Shown piece by piece: positions 52,694 through 63,300 of a stretch of 64,000 nt of DNA (the first letter of the stretch is position 1; the number at the start of each line of letters is the position of its first letter). The position numbers and the translations under genes were made by a program. The notes under the pieces are model-generated. The model ran no database searches, was not told where the DNA came from, and saw nothing but the letters and a program-made list of their open reading frames with translations. The DNA is taken from contig CANJKZ010000068.1 of NCBI GenBank assembly GCA_947471745.1, positions 958,501 to 1,022,500 on the forward strand, in the 5' to 3' direction. The stretch is from Closterium sp. Naga37s-1 (lineage: Eukaryota > Streptophyta > Zygnematophyceae > Desmidiales > Closteriaceae).

Positions 52694-53486
52694 CCCGCGT
52701 CGCCCGTGCACCGCTCGCGCAGCCCGCGATGAGCCCGCCGCCGCGCGCAGCCCGCTTAGGCCCCGCGCGCCACGTCCGTCACCAGCGCGGCTGCCCCGCG
52801 CGCCGCCTTAGGAGCTCGTGTGCGGCCCCCTGCTGCCCCGCACGCCGCTGTAGGAGCCCGCGTGTGGCCCGCTGCTGCCCCGCGAGCTGCCTTAGGAGCC
52901 CGCGCGCGGCCCGCTGCAGCAGCCTACGCGCGGCTTGCTACTGCCCCGCGCGCTGCCTGAGCTGCCTTTGCCTGCTGCCTACTGCCTGCTGCCTTTGCCT
53001 TTGCCTGCTGCCTGCTGCCTACTGCCTTTGCCTACTGGCTTTACCTGCACTGCGATTATGGCAACGCTTAATATTCTCGTGTTTGAGCCTGACAGTCGCC
53101 CGATCGAGTTCGCTGTGTGGCTTGACGATCTCCAACTGTTCCTTCGATTACGTGTCTGGCACTGCCGTTGCTCCTGCTGACGATGCTACTTCTCTCGAAC
53201 GCTCACAGTGGCAGACTCGCGATGCTGCTGCACGCCTAACTATTAGGAACCATCTGTCGATCACTGAGCGCGCACATTTCAGCCAGCACAAAACCGCTAA
53301 GGCACTGTACGACGCTGTAGTTGCGTGCTACTCCTCCCCGGCCACTGCAGCCCTAGGTCGGCTCATGCTGCCCTACCTGTTCCCCGACCTGTCCTCGTTT
53401 ACCACTGCTGAGGACCTCATTTCTCACCTTCGCACTAGTGACACTCGCTTTCGTGCCGCCCTTCCAGCCGAGTCCTGCGCCGCAAA

Positions 53487-53510
53487 CCCCCCCCCCCCCC
53501 CCCCCCCCCC
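53487..53510 (+). repeat. Homopolymer run of 24 C
   Basis: Lies where copia2 gag has three Pro codons (NPPPMYITL); here eight Pro codons are read entirely as CCC before ATGTAC. Likely expansion by slippage, and a likely site of sequencing error. Confidence 0.9.
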
Positions 53511-53819
53511 GATGTACTTCACTCTCTATTTCCTCATCACCCGCCTCCCTGACACTCTTAGCTCCGTCAGGGACCACTTCCTAGCCCTAGACCCTACCAC
53601 TTTCACTGTCGCCGACTTCAAGAAGCACCTCCTAGCAGCAGAGAAGAACATTCTCTCTGTAGGTGCTGCTCGTGGTACTCCTCGCTCTCCCCTCTTTGAG
53701 GGGTGCTCCCCCTCCCCTCTTACCCACCCCTACGCCTCCGCAGCTACTGCTGTCGACCTCCTTGGTGCTGAGAAGGTCGCAGCTGCTTCCGCTCCTAGTG
53801 GGAAGCGCAGCGGCTCCAG

Positions 53820-54030
53820 GGGAGGCAAGGGTGGCAGGGGTGGCGGAAGTGGTAGTGGAGGGGGCGGTGGTGGAGGCGGCGGGGGAGGTGGAGGTGGTGG
53901 GGGTGGTCGTGGGGGTGGAGGTGGTGGTGGGGGCGGTGGTGGTGCCAGGAGCGGTGGCGGTGGCGGCGGCGGTGGTGGCGGAGGGGGGAGTGGTGGTGGC
54001 AGCGGTGGTGGGGGCTTGGGTGACACCAGT
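53820..54030 (+). repeat. GGT/GGC-rich tract encoding the Gly linker of copia3 gag
   Basis: About 70 codons of Gly with occasional Ser and Arg; the counterpart in copia2 is at residues 255-335. Minus-strand Pro/Thr ORFs are shadows. Confidence 0.9.
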
Positions 54031-57000
54031 GCTGGCCAGGGGCAGTAGCAGCAGCAGCAGCAGCCGCAGCAGCGTCAGCGCCAGACCCCCACTTCCCAGC
54101 AGCTTCGTGACTGGTATGCCGGGCGTGGGGCGTCTGGGGGTCCTGGTCGCTGCCCCTATATCATTCGCGCAGGTCCCCGCGCTGGTCGCCAGTGCACAGG
54201 GTTTCACACTGAGTACCGCTGCTTCACTCGGCTTAGCGACGCCTAGCGCGTCAATTTTCCTGATGCTACTGAGTTCCCCAACTAGGCAGACCTGCTTAGG
54301 CGTGATGTACCTATCTTTGATCTCGACTATGAGGCTATTCTTGCTGCCATGTATGCATTGACTGTTAGTGCTGAGGGTGACTACTACTTGTGTGTGCCGC
54401 CTGACCCCGGTATAGCCCCAGGTATAGTGCTTGTGGCACTAGGTGCTTGTGAGTCTGCTCCCCCTAGTACTGCGTCCGCACAGGCCTTGCACACCTTCAC
54501 ACTTGACTCTGGTGCTTCCCGCTGTTTCTTTCGCGATAGCACCACAGTCACTCCCCTCCCTGCACCTGTTCCTGTCTCACTAGTTGACCCCTCTGGGGGC
54601 CCAGTGCTTGCACGGTCTTCCACTGTGCTTCCGTGTCCGGCGGTCTAATCTGGTGAGCTGTCTGGTCTCCACCTCCCCTCGTTCTCTACGAACTTGGTGA
54701 GCGACGCCGTCCTTCAAGATCACTGGGTTGACACCTTTACTCCTGGAGGACAGCATGTGGCGATCTGCACGTGCTCCCGGACCGGCCGTCACCTGGCCAC
54801 GTTCACACGTGCGCCTGGGTCCAGTCTGTACACCCTCACCACTGCGTCGTGCTCCACCCCTTTGTCTCCCCAGCTGTACGCGTCTGCTCAGGTAGCTACC
54901 CAGTGTGAGTGTCGCCGACTGTCGCACGACACTCTCCTGTGGCACCACCGCCTTGGTCACCCCTCCCTGCCTCGCCTTCGTAACATGCACTCTCGCTTCC
55001 TGGTCTCTGGCCTTCCCAGGTCTCTGCCTGCCCTCCCTCCCTCGCCTGCGCCGCCCTGCATTCCTTGCGTCGAAGGGCGGCAGCGCGCCGCTCCTCACTC
55101 CTCCTCGTTCCCTCCCATAGAGGCTCCACTGCAGACTCTCCACCTGGACGTGTGGGGCCCAGCCCGCGTCCGTGGACAGGGCCACGAGCGGTACTTCCTG
55201 CTGGTCGTCGACGACTACACGCGTTACACCACGGTCTTCCCCTTGCAGCACAAGGGGGAGGTCCCTGATGTTTTGATCCCCTGGATCCGCGCTGTTCGTC
55301 TCCAGCTCCGCAAGCGGTTCCAGTCGGACTTTCCTGTCCTGCTTCTATACTCTGACAAAGGTGGTGAGTTCTCCTCAGGCCTCTTGGCAGCCTTCTGTGC
55401 GGAGCACGGCATCCGCCAGACGTTCACACTTCCGGCCTCTCCGCAGCAGAATGGGGTTGCTGAGCACCGCATTGGCTTAGTCATGGAGGTCGCTCGTACC
55501 TCCATGATCCATGCGGCTGCCCCCCATTTTCTGTGGTCGTTTGCGGTCCGGTACGCCGCGCATCAGCTCAACCTCTGGCCCCGTGTCTCCTTGCCGGAGA
55601 CCTCGCCCACACTGCTGTGGACGGGGAAGGTTGGCGATGCATCGCGTTTCCGGGTCTGGGTTGCTCGTGCCTTTGTCCGCGATACCACCGCGGACAAGCT
55701 CTCCCCTCGCGCCATTCCCTGCGTCTTCCTTGGCTTTGTCCCTGACGCGCCTGGCTGGCAGTTTTACGACCCCGCCTCACGCTTTGTCTTTCCGTCTCAG
55801 GACGTCACCTTTGAGGAGTCAGTTCCCTTTTACCGTCTCTTTCCCTACCGCACTGCCCCTCGCCCCCCCCCCCCGCCGCTCTTTCTCGCCCCAGGTCCTC
55901 CCCAGGTAGACCCCCTCCCCGCGCCAGGTCCTGCTCCTTTAGGTGTCTCTCAGGTAGACCCTCCCGTACCTGCGCCTGTTGAGGTCACTGGTGACTCAGG
56001 TCCTGCTGGGGGTGGTGCTGTCCTTGGGGGTACGGAGTTTGGGGGTGCAGAGCTTGGAGGTGCGGAGCGTGGGGGTGCTGAGAGTGGGGGTGCGGAGTCT
56101 GAGGGTACTGAGCCTGAGCGTGAGGAGCCTGAGGGTGCGGAGCCTGGAGGTGCTGAGCCTGCGCGTGAGGAGCCTGGAGGTCCTGAGCCTGGGGGTGCTG
56201 CGTCTGGGGGTGCTGAGCCTGCGTGTGAGGAGCCTGGGGGTGCTGAGTCTGGGGGTGCGACGCCTGAGGGTTCTGAGACTGCTGTTACGCGGTCTCCTTG
56301 GAGAAGCCGCCTTCGTCCGCGTGTGCCTCTCACCTCACAGCAGCTGCACGACTGGTACGGTCGCCGTCAGGGTCGAGCTTCTGGAGCTCGGGGCTCTGCT
56401 GCTGGAGGTACTTCTGCTAACGTCACTGGAGCTCAGAGTGGTGCTGGTCCTTTGTCTACTGGAGATGCTGGAGTCGCTGGTCCCGGAGGTGCTCGTACTA
56501 GAGGTACTGGAGCTGCTGGGGCTGGAGGTGCTGTGTCTGAGGGTGCTACTGCTGGAGACCCTGGGTCTGGGGGTGCTGCTGCTAGAGGCACTGAGGCTGG
56601 AGACCTTGGGACTGGAGGTGCCGGTTCTGGGGGTGCTGCAGCTGGTGGAGCTGGTCCTAGAGGAGTAGGCGCTGAGGGTTCTGGAGCTGCTGGAGGTGCT
56701 GGAGCTGCTGAGGGTACTGGAGCTGCTAGAGGTGCTGGAGCTGCTGGTGTTGGTGGCACTGCACAGCCGCGCCTGTTCTTCGCTCCGCCGTCTCCGTCGT
56801 CTCAGCCACCGCCTGACTCTGCGCTTCGCCAGGTTCTCAGTCTCCCTTCATCTACTGGTCTTCCGTTACAGCCTGGCTCACCGCTGCCTGCTCCTTCTCC
56901 GTACACTGAGCAGACAGGGCGCCTTGCTGAGCGTCGTGAGCCTGCGTCACGTCCTGTCTCGCCAATCTGTTCTGGTCGTTCCGGCCGTCGTATTCCTCGT

Positions 57001-59252
57001 CCGCGTTAGCCAGCTGTCCCCGGCACCCGCCTTGTCGTCCGTCGTCCTTCCTCTCCTCCGCCGCGTGTTCCTCTGCCGTCTCCCCCTGCGTCCTCTCTGC
57101 CTGACGTTGCGGACCTTGAGTCTGACCAGTTTCGTACTGAGCACCCTACTGTCACGCGTCTGTTAGCCACTATTGTCACTGACACGTCGTTTGAGTCCAC
57201 TGCTGCGTCTGCCCTAGTTGCTGAGCTTATCGACTTTGCTGCTGCCTGTCGTCTAGACTACGTTGCTAGTCTTGTTGCTGAGCCTGAGTCTGTTTGTCCT
57301 CCGTCCGTCGGGGGTGAGTGTGCTCTTAGCACGGACGTCCTTGAGGATAGGCACGAGGACCTTGAGTGTCTTGCGGCCGCTGCCCCTCATCTCGTGGCCA
57401 TGCTGCTTGCCCTTGAGGGAGACCCGGATGCACCAGACATCCCGACCCCGCGATCTTACGCTGAGGCGATCGCGGGTGAGTACTCTTCTCAGTGGCAGAC
57501 AGCCATGGACGCATAGATGGCATTATGGAAGTCCACAGGCACCTACGTCGATGAGGTTCCCCCTCCCGGGGCGAACATCGTCGACGGCATGTGGATTTTC
57601 AGGGTGAAGCGGCCGCCAGGTTCTCCGCCTATCTTGAAGGCTCGTTACGTTGCTCGAGGCTTCAGTCAGCGAGAGGGAGTTGACTTCTTCCAGACCTTCT
57701 CCCCCACCTCGAAGATGACCACTCTTCGGGTACTGCTGCACGTTGCCACTCAGCGTGACTACGAGCTTCACTCTCTTGACTTCAGCACAGCTTTCTTACA
57801 GGGCAGCCTGCACGAGGAGATCTGGCTGCACCGCCCGCCTGGCTTCACTGGGTCGTTCCCTCCTGGTACCCAGTGGAGCCTCCGGCGGCCGGTCTACGGT
57901 CTCCGCCAGGCGCCACGTGAGTGGCACGACACACTGAGGACGACAACTGCGGCTCTTGGGTTTACTCCATCGACTGCTGACCCGTCGCTGTTTCTGCGCA
58001 CCGACACTTCGCTTCCGCCGTTCTACATCCTCGTGTACGTCGACGACTTGGTCTTTGCCACTGCTGACACTGAGGCTCTCGCCCTGGTGAAGTCGGAGCT
58101 GCAGAAGAGACACACGTGCACAGACCTGGGTGAGCTGCGCAGTTACCTTGGCTTGCAGATCACCCGGGATAGAGCACACCGCACCATCACCCTAACTCAG
58201 TCACACATGGTGCAGCAGGTCCTTCAGCGCTTCAGCTTCACCTGGTCCTCGGCACAGGCCACTCCTCTGGCTACAGGTCACTCGCTCTCATCTCCACATT
58301 CGGACAAGTCCGTAGAGCCGAGTGGTCCTTACCCAGAGCTAGTGGGCTGCCTCATGTACCTGATGACCTGCACTCGTCCTGGCCTTGCGCACCCTCTTGA
58401 CCTTCTGGCTCACTACGTGGCTCCTGGTCGGCACCGAAAGGTGCACATGGATGCTACTAAGAGGGTACTGCGCTACTTGTGCAGTACATCGGGCATGGGG
58501 CTCGTGCTTGGAGGGCGGAGTCCAGTTGTCCTCACTGGGCACTCAGACGCTTCTTCGGTTGACGACCAAGCTACACAGCGGTCGTCATAGGGTTACTCGT
58601 TCAGCCTTGGCTCCGGCTCTGTTTCTTGGCGGTCTACACGCTCATCTTCTGTTCTCAGCTCCAGTTGTGAGGCTGAGATCTACGCCACAGCCATGGCTGC
58701 ACTGGAGTTACGCTGGCTCACCTACATGCTGACCAACCTGGGAGAGCGGCCTCGTTCTCCTCCAGTTCTGTACGTAGACAACAAGGCCACCATTGCCTTG
58801 TGTCAGGAGCATAGACTGGAGCACAGAACGAAGCACATCGCTCTGCGTTACTTCCTGGCTCGCGAGTTGCAGCAGCGGGGTCAGCTTCGCCTTGCTTACG
58901 TGGCCACTCGGGCCAACACTGCTGATATATTCGTCGAGGCACTTCCGTCTGGTGACCATCAGCGCTTTTGTACTTTGTTGGGCCTTGTGCCTACGTTTCT
59001 ACACTTGCTGTAGTCTCTGCTTGTACTATGATCTATATGTATATATATATATATACTTGCATGCTTGCTCTTGCTAGGTAGAGATCACTGTACTGTTCTT
59101 GTTGCATATGTACCTCTGCATGTGAACTGGCCTTGTGGCCGTTTGCTTGTGCTCAGTGTGTGTGGTGACGTTGTGATCCACCCTGAGCTTGTTTTGCTTT
59201 CCTTGACTGGTCTTGTAACCTCTTGCTCTCCCCCACTTTGCCTATGGGGGTG

Positions 59253-59388
59253 TGTCAAACATATATATATGTTATGGTTTTGGGTAGGCTGTAGTGGGGT
59301 AGATACTGTGGGGTACAACCCCGTAGGTTTCCTTCTTGTACAAACAAATCTCTCGATAGTCAAACACATGCATGCCTAGTTTCTAAGA
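59253..59388 (+). repeat. copia3 3' LTR
   Basis: 136 bp; about 8 differences from the 5' LTR, concentrated in the first 25 bp and last 25 bp. Confidence 0.95.
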
Positions 59389-59440
59389 ATACACGCACTC
59401 GCGTAGCGGAGGGGGCTTCTTGAGGGGTGGGGGGGGGTAG

Positions 59441-59767
59441 TGTAAGGAATTTTCTCGATATTCCTTAGCGCGCCCTGCAACATCGCGTACAGCAGCAGCC
59501 GTTGTTCGCCCGTTACTGCTAACCGGGCTTCGCCGACTTCGCGCGCACTGTTTCACCAAACTTCGCACTGCTGGCCTGACCGTGTCAGCCTACGCTTCGG
59601 CACTAGCCCGAGCCTCGCTGCCAGCGTAGCACTAGCTAGCTCGCACGCACCGCGTTACCGTTTGCATGTTTCGCGTATAAATGTTCGCTCATGTCTTCGC
59701 TCACATTTTGTACTCGTTTGACACCTTAGTGCAATTCTCGCTACTTCGATTCATTGCACCCGTAACA
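59441..59767 (+). repeat. gypsy2 3' LTR
   Basis: 327 bp; TATAAAT at 59676-59682. About 3.4% different from the 5' LTR by hand count (11 of 327). Confidence 0.96.
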
Positions 59768-59772
59768 CACAT

Positions 59773-59923
59773 ACAATATTTCTATATGTGCACTTATCCA
59801 CAGCACCCTCTTTCTCACTAGACTGGCATCCGCTATACTGACCTGCGGAGTGAGAACTAACGGTTCAAAGATGTTTTTATACGGTTCATTTAGTCACGCC
59901 TTGCGCATGCCTGGAGTTATCGC
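59773..59923. other. Host sequence right of gypsy2; no gene
   Basis: Contiguous with 37811-37943 before gypsy2 inserted. The last part may already belong to the decayed transposase region that follows. Confidence 0.5.
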
Positions 59924-60216
59924 ATGTGCGGTTTGCACTTTGGAGTCAGTAGGAGCGCCGCTGTTACCATATGTGACGAGTTTGAGGACTTTTTTCTCAA
60001 AATGTTAGGTCCCGATTGGGTCAAGTGGCCTGACTTATATGACATGCCTGCTATGGCCAGTGAATTCCAGAGGCTTGGCGGAATTCCGGGCGTCGTAGGT
60101 GCGCTGGATGGGACATTCATCAAGGTACGCGGATTCGGGGAACACCGCGCCGACTTTCAGAACCGTAAGGGGTTTTATAGCGACATTCTTCAGCTTATCG
60201 TCGATGCTCATGCTCA
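59924..60216 (+). pseudogene. HARBI1-type (PIF/Harbinger) transposase fragment
   Basis: About 98 codons resemble the central part of HARBI1-like nucleases: a helix-turn-helix-like FGVSRSAAVTICDEFEDFF, then IPGVVGALDGTFIKVRGF, where the Asp of ALDG is the first catalytic residue, and NRKGFYSDILQLIVDAHAH, where VDA matches the strand with the second Asp. Similarity ends at about 60216 and the rest of the DDE domain is missing, so it is truncated on both sides. It is the only DNA-transposon protein in the window and is a formal candidate relative of the source for the MITE at 31837, but its termini are absent. A domesticated host HARBI1 gene fragment is the alternative. Confidence 0.75.
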
Positions 60217-60309
60217 TCGTCTGCAAAGATCCTAAAGGGTTTTTCAACCCAACATGGTATGAGAGCTATCAGGGGGAATTCAACTTCTATACCGACAACA
60301 TCAACAAGC

Positions 60310-63300
60310 ATGGCTACACAAAAGGAAAGGAGCAACTCCAACGGCTCCCAGGGCACTACTCCTACTCCACCTCCTGCCTCTGGCCTACAGACAGAGGAGG
60401 GCACAGCAACAAGACCCAGAGCAACATCTACCGAGACTCCCGCGAATCAACCTGCAGACTTCGACCAGAGCATGATGGAGAAGTTTTTCTCCTTCATGTC
60501 CTTCTACGAGCAACACCAGCAATCGGCACCTGCGTAGTCACACAACAGCAACAACAACGGAGCAACACCCATGAGTCTCGACGGCTCATCATATGCACGA
60601 GGAAATCAACAACAACAGCCTACCTTTGCTCCGTACGAGCGGGGGTCCATCAGCTTTATGCCACACCCACAGCCTTCACCTGGACAAGAAAAATCACTGG
60701 ACGCATTACAAATTCAGTCGCAGTTCGCACACGTTCTGAAGATGCAGACGTCAAGACCCTTCGATGGAAAGGACTTCTTCACCTGGTCGTTCGAGTTCGA
60801 GCTGATGATGGAAGGCGCACAGATACTCGAGTTCTTCGACGGGTCTCTGCCATACCCAACAAACGGCACACAGTACGAGAAGCAGCAGTACACCTATCAG
60901 TCAATGATGGCGTACACGATCCTACTGAGGAATATCACCCCGACTCAACAGCAGAACATAAGGTCTTACCGAGGTTACGGCAACTCCGCGGAGCTCGCGT
61001 ACAACCACCTGAAGAGCCTGTATCAAGCAACAGACAGTGTAAGCCAAAGTCGGTTAATGGCGCAACTGACAACGGTTGAAATGAAACCAGGGGAGAAAGG
61101 AATGGCGTATATCAGTCGATGTCGCGAGTTGCGCGACAAGCTTCTTCGATGCGGAGGGTCGATCTCTGAAGACGCCTTCGTGACAGTCATCATCGGCGGC
61201 CTCGGTCCTCAATGGCGCGCCACAAAGGCCATTCTCCGAGCTCACGGAAGAATCTCCGAAGCAGCGCTCTGCGCCGAAATCCACGCCGAGCAGCAAGACA
61301 TGGACCTGCAAGAAGAACGACACAAAAAGAAGACATCAGCACCGGAATTCGCGTTCCACACTCAGCGACGCTACAACAACAACAACAACCGGCAGCAACA
61401 ACCGAAGCCAGTACCTCCGTTCTGCCACATCTGCAAAACTTCAGGACACCCGCGTACACACTGCCCAAATCGTCAACAGTCAACAACTCCACAGCGGCAA
61501 CTTCGACCTTCAAGCAGCCAAATCGCCTCAACGCAAGCAAATCCCACGACCCAGATTCAAGCCTCAACGACTTCAACGGGACAACCTGCACAAGGAGCAA
61601 GAAACATCGTCAGCTGCATGGCAAAGCTGAGTGACTCCTGCATTACCGAGTCACCACCACACTACTCACCGGAAGAACAACTCGACGAAACCACACCCCG
61701 CCGCGAGTCACTTCAGCCGAACCCGACATACGCCGCCATCGCCCAAAGCGAACCATCCGGAAAAGACACATGGTTCTTGGACAGCTGCTGCGGACAGCAC
61801 ATGTGCTCCTCGGGACGCTTCGTTCAACGAGAACACCAGCTTCAACGCGAAGTTGTCATTACAGTCGCCAACAATCAGAACCTGCGAACACGACGACAAG
61901 GCGTAGTTCAACTTCAGTCAAGGGAAACAAACGTTATACTGCAGATGTCAAAAGTACTAATCGCGGAGGGACTCGGCTACAACTTACTGAGCGTCAGCCA
62001 GCTAATGGCGAAAGGGATTCACCTCGAAGCAGACAGCACCACCCAAGAATTCAAGCTGTATCATGGGAGAGGAGGACTTTACATCGGCAAGGCGGTCCTC
62101 AAGAACAACGTCTTCGTTCTTGATTTCGTTCCTGATCTTGGCACCGCCGACAGCGACGCCGTCGTTAACTTCACCAACTGGACACACCCTCCAGACCTTG
62201 ATCCAGACTTCAGTCCAGAAGGCTTCTGGTACTCACACACCATCCCTGAAGCAGAAAGAACAAGGGCGTTAGCAACAATTCAGACAACATCAGCAGCAGC
62301 AGAGACAACATCGGCAGCAGCAGAGACAACATCGGCAGCAGCAGAGACAACATCGGCAGCAGCAGAGACAACATCGGCAGTAGCAGAACCATCAACGGCA
62401 GCAGCAGGAACGTCAACACCAATTGCTGGTCCTTCAACGACACCACTCCTCATCGACGACACACCACCGACACCCGCGCAACAACTACACCCAGCACCAC
62501 AAGAAGTTCATCGTAGCGCCAACTTCACCGCCAACTTCTACTCCAACTCCGATATGTACCGACGATCACCCGGACATCGCGCCGACGAAAGCACCTGGCA
62601 CGCAAGGATGGGACACCCAAGCAACACAGTATTAAACAATACGATAAGAGCAGGAGTACTCGACAAGGACTCACTCCTACTGACCGACGGACGAGAACTT
62701 CAACGAGTACGCGGAACGTGCCTCACCTGCCCTGAAGGTGACTTACCACATCGACCGTTTGCGTCTCATCACAACCCGAGCGCACCCACGTACGCACCAC
62801 TCGAGAAGGTGTATAGCGACATCCTGTACAATCGGGAACAAGGACAAGTAATATACAACTATACAATCACCTTCATCGACGCCGCCACCCGTTACGTCTG
62901 GCACCTAAACCTCCCTAGCCGCGACATGGCATTCGCAGCCTTCGTTGCCTGGCTACCAGTAGCAGAGAGAGAATCGGGCGTGAAAGTGAAAAGCTTCCAG
63001 TCAGACGGAGGAGGAGAATACACCTCTCAGCGATTCAAGCAGTACCTGGCGGAAAGGGGAATCAAGCGGCTCATCTCCCTTCCCTACGCCCATCAGCAGC
63101 AAGGTGTAGCAGAAAGAATGAACAGGACCTTGCAGAACAGCATGCGCAAACTGTTACGTGGCATGCGGCTACCCAACCACCAGTGGCCTGCGGCAATGGA
63201 CCACGCCGTCATGCTGCACAACTTGCTCTCGTCATCATCGCTTCCAAACAACGCATCACCGCATCTGCTATGGACAGGGAAACAGGGCAGCACAAAAATG

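Larger units (their letters stand above)
53058..59013 (+). pseudogene. copia3 Gag-Pol polyprotein, decayed
   Basis: Starts at the ATG at 53058 (MATLNILVFEPDSRPIEF). A deletion near 53150 relative to copia2 shifts the frame, which then stays constant to the TAG at 59011. Nonsense codons in that frame: TAG at 54046, 54244, 54283, 57007, 57514 and 58588, and TAA at 54646. Protease DSGAS, integrase (HHRLGHPSL, DVWGPARV, YSDKGGEF, SPQQNGVAEHR), RT (YVDD at 58036-58047) and RNase H (YVDNKATIAL, TRANTADIF) are recognisable and closest to copia2. A run of 24 C (53487-53510) expands the short Pro run of gag. The long linker is made of GGAE/GAEP repeats. Confidence 0.93.
52190..59388 (+). mobile_element. 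copia3: Ty1/copia element, defective, nested in gypsy2
   Basis: LTRs of 136 bp (52190-52325 and 59253-59388) differ at about 8 positions. ATACA is duplicated at 52185-52189 and 59389-59393. The LTR runs TGTCAAAC...CTAAGA, again with a GA end. The primer-binding site TGGTATCTAGAGCAG starts at 52326 directly after the LTR; the polypurine hairpin CCCCCACTTTGCCTATGGGGG lies directly before 59253. Internal order is gag, protease, integrase, RT, RNase H. Multiple nonsense codons and a gag deletion disable it. A solo LTR is inserted in its leader (52555-52693). Confidence 0.95.
37949..59767 (+). mobile_element. gypsy2: Ty3/gypsy element split by nested insertions
   Basis: LTRs of 327 bp (37949-38275 and 59441-59767) differ at about 11 positions; CACAT is duplicated at 37944-37948 and 59768-59772. 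The primer-binding site is TTAGTATCAGAGCC (from 38277), matching initiator tRNA-Met except for two bases. The polypurine tract is GAGGGGTGGGGGGGGGTAG just before 59441. With insertions 41382-50473 and 52190-59388 and their TSDs removed, the element is about 5.5 kb with gag, protease, RT, RNase H, integrase and a chromodomain-like tail. It carries several TAG codons and at least one frameshift and is dead. Related to gypsy1 in protein sequence but with different LTRs. Confidence 0.95.
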
